The notes beneath the pieces were generated by a model. It saw only the letters and a program-made list of their open reading frames with translations, was not told where the DNA came from and ran no database searches. 36,984 nucleotides of DNA, from positions 1-36,984 of IMG/VR virus record IMGVR_UViG_3300031705_000017. One strand, given 5' to 3'. This stretch comes from a virus. Positions 15,401 through 23,210 of this stretch are shown piece by piece. The position numbers and the translations under genes are program-made. Position 1 is the stretch's first letter; every line of letters begins with the position of its first letter.

Positions 15401-15686
15401 TGATATTGCAGAACGCCAGGTATTTGCAGGTGAATATTCACAAGCATTGAATTCAGGAAAGCTATCAGCAGCTAATACAATTGCACCAGCAGCAATCGAT
15501 GCACAGACAAAGATTAGATCTCTTCAACATGATATTTCAATGATCATAGACGAAGACGGCGATGGAATAAATACAGCTACAAAGGAATTATCAAATGACC
15601 AACTAGGAACATTGATAGCACTAGAACGTCAACTGACTGCTGAAATTGAAACCTTAGCTAAGTTAATGGATACAAGCGGAGCATAG
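12411..15686 (+). CDS. Tape-measure-like virion protein with GH19-type muralytic domain
   Basis: 1091 residues. N-terminus with WASEDTVQRIAQLSR, helical parts, a small hydrophobic segment near 143-162 (TGAAVALTGIAAVFAKLI), and a long charged coiled coil at about 600-800. Residues about 823-1010 look like a GH19 chitinase/endolysin domain: ANILAMIQGESGW (candidate catalytic E852), SYKNTDNDRIR, EFFDVVYSNIGG, YRGRGFIQLTGEQNYK (about 910-922), GNPDLMNTPEIAAQASAAYF. Such domains cut peptidoglycan during DNA entry. ATG at 12411 has AAGGAA six bases upstream. T4 gp29 is only 590 residues and has no such domain. The next gene is a paralogue. Which of the two sets tail length is not decidable here. 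Confidence 0.75.
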   Translation: MDQELIQQAIQQIHAQYPWASEDTVQRIAQLSRSSSIKTTALAVAIQQVAGAADAKQLETYIKNATQDLNRSLADSNRTTNAIDKHTRNLGSSLMSKSSGLENMTELASAGSEAMNAAAHGLTDMLPGRAKAFKWAATSTTGAAVALTGIAAVFAKLISSQEKQLRAMIDLGVVMGDVDNYTEMRGQAAAFGMSLGDYQAILQQTGAVITSTSGSMIEGSGRMFRFLTDDNMVKSVKNFGYTPKETAALLADETAQLFALNEINTLGAVEQKKVINSFEGANQMGLYLADTLGVQRSAMLASRQLLRENQDYQLAFVQNTKYLNETFGDGAAARSREGADFLMMLASGTMGDTFAGQLADVIAGTTADIQFDRSAVNNMLDPQFTEMLQGLGPSVFQGVVKLIEDNAIGSIKTPEDMATRYTEILKLIKGSSALLGTSSFADDVNMAIATATTVPLAFLEGTAVEIKARLEAAQSKVDGADDSIEIVGSVSKAFMQGLHTVTPGFSSMGTVMTVMENSVGTFTDFWLDVFGSGSSSSMTDVMTDFQRDSANAYLAAPGFNVNDNLPIRTNTSVSGTLTVEQATTSVSSITDIVNKAQQEHDSLVDQLNNFEDGREVDQVQVELLKQNIIDARAKLQTIRLDEFAKSKSRETLIKDLMETGYNIHSDIRSIALENKRNDLVDIEAAIEKAKIEGETATVTALEQERTQAQTIVSDAILKVTELEKKAEENQLEQDSAAEAAILAQQRFRDQHIAIDILKEQLTAANDPDKSAYVALENVLIANNVLLTQKQAALNDALVVLNQTKNQTPATVTTSSNFEAGASLQGVMLAELTKQGITDPTAQANILAMIQGESGWQMQSERSYKNTDNDRIRSAMGNRVQHLNEFQLTQLKQNDREFFDVVYSNIGGYDYRGRGFIQLTGEQNYKLVGEMIGQDLLGNPDLMNTPEIAAQASAAYFNLPWWQKYQDNLDNMYTAYKVVYGIDPRDMAPGAAQDMRLTDIAERQVFAGEYSQALNSGKLSAANTIAPAAIDAQTKIRSLQHDISMIIDEDGDGINTATKELSNDQLGTLIALERQLTAEIETLAKLMDTSGA

Positions 15687-15687
15687 C

Positions 15688-18618
15688 ATGGCAGAAAAAA
15701 CAAACAACATTACATTACCAACTGGCGACACAGTATCTATACCTGCCTGGGCTAGCGAAGAAACAATGAATCGAGTTGCTTCATATATGTCAGCTACTAA
15801 CAAAACAGACCAGCAATTTGTAAAGCTAATGAAGGGAATGGGCAGCGACATGAACTCGTTGCAAAAAACTATTGCAAGCATGGTAGATGCAACTCAGCGC
15901 GACAACGCTCAAGACCAAGTACAACAAGAAAGCAATGAAGAATTTAGTAGCAAAGTAGTAAAAGCATCAAAGGGAATAAACAAAGTAATGGGCTTCTTTG
16001 ACCAAGCAGATAAGCCACTGACTGCATTAACTACAGGCGCTAGCAGCCTTGTGTCAGCTTCACAAAAATCTAAAACTGGAATATTAAATTTTTCTAGCAT
16101 GATGGATACTGGTAGCGCAGGAATGGCAGCACTTGGCACTGCGGGAAATGTTGCAATTGACGCAGTACTTGCATACGCAGGCTGGAATGCTGCAAAACTA
16201 GAACAGTTCGCAGTTGCTCAGTCAAAAATAATAGACGCGGGTGTATTGTACGGTGAAGGCGCATCTGCATTTGACGATATAAGAAAGCGCACAATTGATT
16301 CTGGTAATACATACACTTCGTTGATAGACAACGTGCATCAGTTTGGAGAAGGGATGCTAGGACTCGGCGACACAATGGGCGCTGGCGTAAGTACATTTAC
16401 AAAGTTTTATGCAGCATTGGACCAGACAGCAGAAGGCTTAGGCGATTTAGGATTAAAATCAGTTGATATGCAAAAAGCATATGCAGAGTATATATCTTAT
16501 TCGCGTAGAACAGGAAGAATTAACAAAGACTTAAACAACAGTGCAAGCCAAGTAAACAAGAGATTCATTGATTTACAAATAGAAGCAGGCGCAGTTGCAA
16601 GTCTAACATCATTAGAACGATCTGAAGCAATGAATCGTTCACTGCAATCAGTTGATCAGTTCGGTGAAGCCGCACAAATGACTCTAAGGCAACACGGGTT
16701 ACCAGGTCATGCAGATGTATTAGAAGCAATCACAATGCAACTTGGAAGAGTGGCACCTGATATGAAGATGATGCAAACAATACTAGATGCGTACCAGCGC
16801 GAAGCATTTGAAAAAGCAGGTAATGGCAACATGGCAGATTTTGATATATCTGCAAGAATAGAAACAATGATGCCAGGGCTAACAGCCGCAGTAAGCAATG
16901 TAATGCCTGGATTTATTAATGGATTAGAAGAATTAACACGTAGCGGAACAGCAAGTGCAGACGACATATCTGGTTATGTTGCAAAGGCAATAAAAGCTGC
17001 AGATGTGGAAATTCGTTTAGCATCACAAGGCTCATCAGCTGACAGTGTAGCTGGTATGGTATCTGAACTTCAGACAGCAGCAATTACCGTGAATCGACAA
17101 CAAGGAAATTTAGCAGAAGATGGTGCATTAGACCAAGCTATACTAGAACAACGTAATAATTTAAAATCTGCAGGATTAGTTACAACACAAATGAATAACA
17201 TGACTACACGGTTCTTGCAATTACAAGAAACATTAACAATGGATATGGAAACAACCGCAGGCATGTTTGATAAACTAAATACCGTGTTAGCAGGAAGTAA
17301 AGAAAAACTCCAAAAGCTTTTGAAATTCGCTGGCGTTGATAATAATAACGATTTTGGTGGAATCGATGGATCTGATCCAACTGCAAAAACAACATCATTA
17401 AACGGCAATGTAGTAGACAATGGTACGTATGTTTCGCCTGTATTAAATAACAGTTCAACTGATACAGCAGGGTTTACCGGAGACGCAACTGAATTAACAA
17501 GTGGTACTGGATTGGATATAAACACAGACACTGCTACTAATACAGCATTGGATTCTACTATGGCAACTTTAATTAGTAAAGATATGCTTACAGTTTCTGA
17601 TTTTACAGATTTTACACAAATATATAATGTTGAAAACACTGTTGCACAATTAAATTCACTTACGCCAGAAATGCGAAGACGCGCAACAGGCGCACTTGTT
17701 GATTTTGAAAAACAGTACCAGGGCACTGATATTAAATTAATGATCACAGACGGATTTAGAAGTAACACACGAAGCAACCAGTTAAACAGTAGCGGTATAA
17801 CAGCAGCACCGGGTGGAAGCAGTTGGCACAATTATGGCTTAGCATTTGATGCACTCGGTGTACAAAACAGCGAAATAATTGAAAACAACAACGGCGGATT
17901 TTACAAAGGCCCAAATTCTATCCTTGAAGGAATAATGAATAAGCACGGACTTGATAATGTGCAAGGTGTAAACGACCCAGGCCATTTCCAAGCAATAGAA
18001 ACATCGGCTGTTGTACCAAGCAATATCAAAACAGGCGTAGTTACACCAATTGCCGCAGTACCATTGTGGCACAACTTTAGTAATCCAACAAGTGAAACAG
18101 CTGACGCAGGAACAAGAAGCAACTCAACTACAGCTAGTGCTTCAAAATCTGAAATAACAATTGCCAAAGAAGTATGGGTGCCAGGCACCCAATTCACAGA
18201 AAATCAATATGCTGCTGTTACAACAAGCAAAGACCTAGGAAATGAAATAAGTCCTGAAATACAAGTTGCGTATGATTTAGGTCCTAAACCAAGACGTGCA
18301 GGCGGCCAAGTTGCAAGTGGAGCCCCTTACATAGTTGGAGATCAAAATGGATTAGATAGTGCTGAACTATTTGTTCCAGATGGCGCTGGAAGTGTAATGA
18401 ATAACACTAGCTTGATGCAACTAATTAAATCTATTAGCGAAAATAGGTTGACAGATACGTCATCAGGTAATATAATTAAGAATAGTACAGACCTCTCTGA
18501 GTTGTTGCATAGCAAAGAAGCCGTTGTTCAAACGCTTAAAACATTACAAACTATCGTAAAACGGTTGAATAATACGCAAAATCAAGCGATTGTAACCGAC
18601 ATGACTAACTCGAGATAA
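15688..18618 (+). CDS. Second tape-measure-like protein, with M15-type peptidase domain
   Basis: 976 residues, starting two bases after the previous stop. The N-terminal two thirds is paralogous to the preceding protein: WASEETMNRVASYMS against WASEDTVQRIAQLSR, and similar order of IIDAGVLYGE and FxxxLDxxxxxxxxLG segments. Residues about 660-770 form a D,D-carboxypeptidase/L-Ala-D-Glu endopeptidase domain of the M15/VanY type: DGFRSNTRSNQL, SSWHNYGLAFDA (zinc ligands H714, D721) and DPGHFQ (D763, H766). All expected zinc ligands are visible. It would cleave peptide cross-links while its neighbour attacks glycan. The C-terminal 200 residues contain GGQVASGAPYIVGDQNG, a loop seen at the ends of many tape-measure proteins. 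Confidence 0.78.
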   Translation: MAEKTNNITLPTGDTVSIPAWASEETMNRVASYMSATNKTDQQFVKLMKGMGSDMNSLQKTIASMVDATQRDNAQDQVQQESNEEFSSKVVKASKGINKVMGFFDQADKPLTALTTGASSLVSASQKSKTGILNFSSMMDTGSAGMAALGTAGNVAIDAVLAYAGWNAAKLEQFAVAQSKIIDAGVLYGEGASAFDDIRKRTIDSGNTYTSLIDNVHQFGEGMLGLGDTMGAGVSTFTKFYAALDQTAEGLGDLGLKSVDMQKAYAEYISYSRRTGRINKDLNNSASQVNKRFIDLQIEAGAVASLTSLERSEAMNRSLQSVDQFGEAAQMTLRQHGLPGHADVLEAITMQLGRVAPDMKMMQTILDAYQREAFEKAGNGNMADFDISARIETMMPGLTAAVSNVMPGFINGLEELTRSGTASADDISGYVAKAIKAADVEIRLASQGSSADSVAGMVSELQTAAITVNRQQGNLAEDGALDQAILEQRNNLKSAGLVTTQMNNMTTRFLQLQETLTMDMETTAGMFDKLNTVLAGSKEKLQKLLKFAGVDNNNDFGGIDGSDPTAKTTSLNGNVVDNGTYVSPVLNNSSTDTAGFTGDATELTSGTGLDINTDTATNTALDSTMATLISKDMLTVSDFTDFTQIYNVENTVAQLNSLTPEMRRRATGALVDFEKQYQGTDIKLMITDGFRSNTRSNQLNSSGITAAPGGSSWHNYGLAFDALGVQNSEIIENNNGGFYKGPNSILEGIMNKHGLDNVQGVNDPGHFQAIETSAVVPSNIKTGVVTPIAAVPLWHNFSNPTSETADAGTRSNSTTASASKSEITIAKEVWVPGTQFTENQYAAVTTSKDLGNEISPEIQVAYDLGPKPRRAGGQVASGAPYIVGDQNGLDSAELFVPDGAGSVMNNTSLMQLIKSISENRLTDTSSGNIIKNSTDLSELLHSKEAVVQTLKTLQTIVKRLNNTQNQAIVTDMTNSR

Positions 18619-18622
18619 ATAC
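18614..18622 (+). promoter_or_regulatory. Late promoter for the head operon
   Basis: GATAAATAC; the stop codon of the preceding gene (18616-18618) lies inside the motif. RNA would start near 18629, 20 bases before the portal ATG, with the ribosome site AAAGG at 18632. Confidence 0.65.
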
Positions 18623-18648
18623 ACTTACAATAAAGGTACCTTAAGACA

Positions 18649-20313
18649 ATGAGCTGGAAAAAACATTTTACAAAATACGAACCAAACAATGGTAATGCTT
18701 TTGGACAAAAAACAAATCGATGGGCAAGTTGGCTTCCAGAAGTCTACAGCGGTCAACCAAACCGAGTAGAACGATATGGTCAATACGACATCATGGACCA
18801 AGACAGCGAGATAAACTCGGCGCTTGACACCATTGCTGAATTCAGTACACAATTTGCAGCAGATACCAAACTACCATTTAAAGTTAACTACAAAGACGAC
18901 GCAACTGAATCAGAAGTCAATGCATTAGAAACAGCATTACGTCAGTGGGTAAACATCAATGAATTTGATCGTAGAATACATGGATTGTTTCGCAGTTGTA
19001 TTAAGTATGGCGACCAGTTCTTTATACGCGATCCGGAAACATATAAGTTATACTGGGTAAACGTACAAGATGTGTCTAAGGTAATTATAAATGAAAGTGC
19101 TGGCAAAGAAGTAGAACAGTACCTTGTAAAAAATATTAGTTTAAATTTACAAAGCCAAGTAGTAGTTGACACTAAGCAAACACAAGATGCTCAGTCTGGT
19201 ACTGCAATGCTTTCACCTAACAAAACAAATGCAGGCATTGTTAATACTGGCGGCACAAGCTCTCAAATGACAGAGTTTGCAGTAGACGCATCAAACATGT
19301 TACACATTGCACTTAGTGACGGATTAACAAACGCTTGGCCGTTTGGTAACAGTATACTTGATAGTGTATTTAAAGTGTACAAGCAAAAAGAATTATTAGA
19401 AGATAGTATTATTATCTATCGTGTACAACGTGCTCCAGAGCGTAGAGTATTTTATGTTGATGTTGGTAACTTACCACCGCATAAAGCTATGGCATTTGTT
19501 GAGCGTACTAAAAACGAAGTACACCAAACACGTATTCCAAATATGAGCGGTGGCGGAACAAAAGTAATGGACGCTGCTTACAATCCATTATCAATAATGG
19601 AAGATTATTTCTTTGCTCAGACAGCAGAGGGTCGTGGATCAAAAGTAGAAGTATTACCAGGCGGTGACAACCTAGGTGAGATTGACGATTTAAAATACTT
19701 TAACAACAAGTTAATGCGCGGCTTGCGCATACCAAGTAGTTACTTACCAACTGGAGCAGACGATGGTTCTGCGTCATACACTGATGGACGTGTAGGCACA
19801 GCAATGATACAAGAATTCCGTTTTAGTAAGTACTGCGAAAGATTACAAAACACTATACTTCCACCACTGGACAGAGAATTTAAAATGTTCATAAAAAACA
19901 GAGGAATTGAAGTATCAAGTAGTTTGTTCGAATTAAACTTTATTGACCCACAAAGCTTTAGCCAGTATAGAGAACTTGAACTTGACACAGCACGTGCATC
20001 TTTGTTCTCTAACTTAGAAGGCGTTCCTTATCTTTCAAGACGCTTTATATTATCAAAATATCTTGGACTATCAGAAGACGAAGTTATTAATAATGAGCGC
20101 ATGTGGAAAGAAGAAAACAACACAGATGAGAATTCGTTTACAAATGATTCAGCCGCAGACTTAGGCGGCCTTGGTGTTAGAAACACTGACATTGATACGT
20201 TTGAACCAACTGACGTAGATGCAGAAAACGATCTAGGAGATGACATGGAAGTTGATGTAGACAATCCATCTCCAATGGGTAACACAGCACCAGGAGACAC
20301 TGATGAGATTTAA
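18649..20313 (+). CDS. gp20: Portal vertex protein gp20
   Basis: 554 residues (T4 gp20: 524). Conserved portal phrases are clear: RYGQYDIMDQDSEINSALD near residue 45, YGDQFFIRDPE, DGLTNAWPFGNSILDSVFK, YRVQRAPERRVFYVDVGNLP, FVERTKNEVHQ and KYFNNKLMRGLRIPSSYLP. The acidic C-terminus (after about residue 500) is lower in complexity. Twelve copies form the ring through which DNA is packaged and where the capsid starts to assemble. A ribosome site AAAGG lies about 12 bases before the ATG. The first gene after the late promoter at 18614. Confidence 0.95.
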   Translation: MSWKKHFTKYEPNNGNAFGQKTNRWASWLPEVYSGQPNRVERYGQYDIMDQDSEINSALDTIAEFSTQFAADTKLPFKVNYKDDATESEVNALETALRQWVNINEFDRRIHGLFRSCIKYGDQFFIRDPETYKLYWVNVQDVSKVIINESAGKEVEQYLVKNISLNLQSQVVVDTKQTQDAQSGTAMLSPNKTNAGIVNTGGTSSQMTEFAVDASNMLHIALSDGLTNAWPFGNSILDSVFKVYKQKELLEDSIIIYRVQRAPERRVFYVDVGNLPPHKAMAFVERTKNEVHQTRIPNMSGGGTKVMDAAYNPLSIMEDYFFAQTAEGRGSKVEVLPGGDNLGEIDDLKYFNNKLMRGLRIPSSYLPTGADDGSASYTDGRVGTAMIQEFRFSKYCERLQNTILPPLDREFKMFIKNRGIEVSSSLFELNFIDPQSFSQYRELELDTARASLFSNLEGVPYLSRRFILSKYLGLSEDEVINNERMWKEENNTDENSFTNDSAADLGGLGVRNTDIDTFEPTDVDAENDLGDDMEVDVDNPSPMGNTAPGDTDEI

Positions 20314-20503
20314 TGACTTAGCACAGAACGCAGAAGAAGATAACTATAATAAGTGGGAACTCGACGACACTAGACGTCCTAGATTAACCTTGCGTCACTT
20401 ACACAAAATGAGAAACATGAAAGAACTAGCCAAAGCAGAACATGCAGAACAGGTAGCTGATTATAAAGATATCTATGGTGCAAATGACGCTGATGGCGTG
20501 TAA
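20303..20503 (+). CDS. Small prohead-region protein between portal and core genes
   Basis: 66 residues; its ATG lies inside the portal stop region (11-base overlap) with AGGAGA five bases upstream. The central RPRLTLRHLHKMRNMKELAK followed by DYKDIYG is a pattern I know from small proteins next to gene 20 in T4-like marine phages. Its position matches the small genes (67, 68) between 20 and 21 in T4, but direct homology is not visible. Basic middle and acidic N-terminus suggest a scaffold or core binding partner. Confidence 0.7.
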   Translation: MRFNDLAQNAEEDNYNKWELDDTRRPRLTLRHLHKMRNMKELAKAEHAEQVADYKDIYGANDADGV

Positions 20504-20504
20504 G

Positions 20505-20512
20505 ATAAATAA
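20505..20512 (+). promoter_or_regulatory. Possible late promoter for core and capsid genes
   Basis: ATAAATAA two bases after the stop at 20503, one base different from the recurring ATAAATAC. The next gene begins 110 bases later, after an untranslated stretch that includes AATAAAGGAGA as a ribosome site (20602-20612). This would raise expression of core, protease, scaffold and capsid above that of the portal. Confidence 0.45.
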
Positions 20513-20621
20513 AAGAGTAATCGTAGTCAAAACTGCGGTTTTATACGTATAATACATTGGTCTGTACCAAGACTTCTTAAATATATATGTTATAACCTGT
20601 TTAATAAAGGAGACACAAACT

Positions 20622-21455
20622 ATGAGTAATCGAGATCGTTATAAGAAGATCATTGAGAGCCTAGTGAACGGAGACGAAGCATCAGCTTCAGATCTATTAC
20701 ATGAGGCTTTCGTTGAAAAAGCACGTGAAATCTGGAATGATATCGTTGAAGCAGATGAAATCATTGAAGATGGCGTAGCAGAAGAAGAAATTGAAGAAGC
20801 TATCGGCAATGAAGAAGCTGATGATTTCCTTGATGACATCGAAACAGACGAAGAAGAAATTGAAGCAGAAGAAGCATTTGGAGAAGCAGAGGAAGACGAA
20901 TTAGACGACCTTGAAGCTACAGATGAACTTGGCGACGAAGCACCAGACTTTGACATGGATGGCGAAACTGATGAACATGAATCAGAACACGGCGACATGG
21001 AAGAAAAATTAGTTAGTGTGGAAGACGCACTAGCAGACCTTAAAGCAGAATTTGCTAAAATTATGGGCGATGACGAAGGCGAAGAAGAGGAAGGCGAATT
21101 TGAACCAGAAATGGACATTGAACCAGAATTTGAAGAAGCATTTGTTGAGTCTACAGATACTGAAGAAGAATCAGAAGAGCTTGAAGAAGCAGCTGACCTT
21201 ACTAAAGTAGGCAAAGACGGCATGCATCCAGCAGATATGCCAGCAGGCGATGACGGAAAATCATCACCAGTTGCAGGCAAAAATGATATGGGTGGAAAGA
21301 CAGTTCAAACAGGCGCTAAAGCATCTGAGGGTTCTAAAAAGGGCTTATCAGACGAAAAAGCAAAAGAAATGGGCGTAGCACATCCAGGCAGTGGCGCAAG
21401 TCTCAAACCTGAAACACGCGGCCACGGCGCAGAAAAGAAAGGTAACACTGAGTAA
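20622..21455 (+). CDS. Acidic prohead core protein (gp67/gp68-like position)
   Basis: 277 residues, extraordinarily acidic between about 40 and 190 (runs such as EEEIEEAIGNEEADDFLDD). The N-terminal 45 residues are a normal helix (DRYKKIIESLVNGDEASASD) typical of prohead core proteins, and the last 90 residues are glycine/lysine-rich and probably disordered. Sites fitting the T4 gp21 rule (L/I)-x-E|(A/G) are present: LHE|A after E28 and LEE|A after E189, plus IEE|A in the acidic part. It lies where T4 has genes 67 and 68, which make internal core proteins removed by the protease. An alternative is an internal DNA-mimic or DNA-ejected protein. The stop overlaps the gp21 ATG by one base. Confidence 0.7.
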   Translation: MSNRDRYKKIIESLVNGDEASASDLLHEAFVEKAREIWNDIVEADEIIEDGVAEEEIEEAIGNEEADDFLDDIETDEEEIEAEEAFGEAEEDELDDLEATDELGDEAPDFDMDGETDEHESEHGDMEEKLVSVEDALADLKAEFAKIMGDDEGEEEEGEFEPEMDIEPEFEEAFVESTDTEEESEELEEAADLTKVGKDGMHPADMPAGDDGKSSPVAGKNDMGGKTVQTGAKASEGSKKGLSDEKAKEMGVAHPGSGASLKPETRGHGAEKKGNTE

Positions 21456-22099
21456 TGTTAACACTAAAAGAACATCTAACATTTGATCAAGCAAATATCA
21501 TAACTGAGGCCAAAGATAACGGCCACGGCGGTAAAAGCTTGTATATGGAAGGTATCTTTGTACAAGGTGACAAACGTAATCAGAACCAAAGAGTTTACCC
21601 GGTATCAGAAATATCTCGAGCTGTTAACTCAGTTCAAGAGAAAATCCAATCCGGTTATACAGTATTAGGCGAAGCTGACCATCCAGAAGACTTGCAAGTC
21701 AACTTGGATCGTGTAAGCCACATGATTGAAAAAATGTGGATGAACGGTGCAGATGGTTATGGAAGGCTAAAACTATTGCCTACTCCAATGGGGCAAATTT
21801 GCATAACCCTGTTAGAAAACGGCGTAAAGCTAGGTGTATCATCACGCGGTAGTGGTAATGTTACTGAAGGCGGATCAGTGAGTGACTTTGAAATACAAAC
21901 TGTAGACATTGTTGCTAACCCAAGCGCACCAGATGCGTACCCAGATCCACTTTATGAACAAATAATGAACGGTAACAGAGGCAATATTTTGCTAGACGTT
22001 GCTGCCGCAAATTGTCATGATAATACAGCACAAAAATACCTCCAGGAAGAGGTATTAAAGTTCATTAACAACTTAGATATAAATAATAGGAGAAAGTAA
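21455..22099 (+). CDS. gp21: Prohead core protease gp21
   Basis: 214 residues (T4 gp21: 212). Typical protease phrases: YMEGIFVQGDKRNQNQRVYP, GEADHPEDLQVNLDRVSH (catalytic H76), LGVSSRGSGNV (catalytic serine at 129 or 130) and DFEIQTVDIVANPSAPDAY. An ITE|A site after E18 fits self-processing. The enzyme degrades the core and trims the capsid proteins before DNA packaging. It overlaps both neighbours by one base, so core, protease and scaffold are made together. Confidence 0.93.
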   Translation: MLTLKEHLTFDQANIITEAKDNGHGGKSLYMEGIFVQGDKRNQNQRVYPVSEISRAVNSVQEKIQSGYTVLGEADHPEDLQVNLDRVSHMIEKMWMNGADGYGRLKLLPTPMGQICITLLENGVKLGVSSRGSGNVTEGGSVSDFEIQTVDIVANPSAPDAYPDPLYEQIMNGNRGNILLDVAAANCHDNTAQKYLQEEVLKFINNLDINNRRK

Positions 22100-23199
22100 T
22101 GGCACATGCAATAGAACAACTCCTAAGTTCAGAAGTCCTATCAGAAGAAGTGCGTTCAACACTATCAGAAGCTTGGAATACAAAATTAAGTGAGGCTCGT
22201 GAAGAGATCACTGTTGAATTACGCGAAGAATTCGCAGATCGTTATGAAACAGATAAATCACAAATGGTGGAAGCACTAGATGCGATGTTATCAGAAACAA
22301 TAAAAGGCGAACTGGTTGAATTTCAAGCAGATAAAAAAGCAGCAGTTGAATCTCAAGTAGAGTACAAGCGTAAAATTGTAGAACATGCAGAATTACTTGA
22401 TGGTTTTGTGATGGAAACTTTAAAGAAAGAAATCGCAGAACTACGCAAAGACAGAAAGCTACAAGAAGGCAACTTCGCAAAGCTTGAAGACTTTGTAATG
22501 GAACAACTTACTTCAGAACTTAACGAATTCCACCAAGACAAGAAAGACCTTATTGAACAGAAGGTAAAACTTGTTTCAGAAGGTAAAAATATGATTGCTA
22601 AAGCTAAGGCAGCATTCATTGATAAATCTTCAACTAAGCTAGCTAGTATTGTAGAAAGTACGCTTTCAACAGAACTAGGTACACTTAAAGAAGACATCAA
22701 GAAGGCTAAAGAGAACATGTTCGGTCGCAAAATATTCGAAACATTTGCAGCTGAGTTTATGGGATCACACCTTGCAGAAGGAACACATATTAATACACTT
22801 TCTACAGAACTTTTAAACGTGAAGAATCAACTTGATGAATCACAGAAAGAGAACACAAATAAAGAGGCACAAGTCATAAAAGCACACAAGATCGTTGCTA
22901 AAATGAATGAAAGCCGCGCACGTGAATCAGCAATGTCTGAATTGCTTGCACCTTTATCGAAAGACAAGCGTCAGCTAATGACCAATTTACTCGAAACAGT
23001 TCAAACAACAAAACTGAAAGCATCATTTAATAAATACTTGCCAACAGTGTTAAACGAAACAGTAAAGAAACCACTAGCAGATAATAACAAGCTATTTGAG
23101 ACTCAGAAGACTGAAGTCACAGGTAATAAGCCAGCTACAGCAGATGTTACATCTGAAGCTGAAATTATTAACCTTAAAAAATTAGCAGGTATCAAATAA
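22099..23199 (+). CDS. gp22: Prohead scaffold protein gp22
   Basis: 366 residues, nearly all charged helix suited to coiled coil (for example VELREEFADRYETDKSQMVE and repeated FVMExLxxELxEFxxDKK units at about 100 and 135, an internal duplication). LSE|A sites near residues 24 and 31 fit the gp21 cutting rule. The position between protease and capsid gene is that of T4 gene 22. It forms the inner scaffold and is destroyed during maturation. ATG preceded by AGGAG seven to eight bases upstream, inside the gp21 end. Confidence 0.88.
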   Translation: MAHAIEQLLSSEVLSEEVRSTLSEAWNTKLSEAREEITVELREEFADRYETDKSQMVEALDAMLSETIKGELVEFQADKKAAVESQVEYKRKIVEHAELLDGFVMETLKKEIAELRKDRKLQEGNFAKLEDFVMEQLTSELNEFHQDKKDLIEQKVKLVSEGKNMIAKAKAAFIDKSSTKLASIVESTLSTELGTLKEDIKKAKENMFGRKIFETFAAEFMGSHLAEGTHINTLSTELLNVKNQLDESQKENTNKEAQVIKAHKIVAKMNESRARESAMSELLAPLSKDKRQLMTNLLETVQTTKLKASFNKYLPTVLNETVKKPLADNNKLFETQKTEVTGNKPATADVTSEAEIINLKKLAGIK

Positions 23200-23210
23200 A
23201 GGAGTATACC

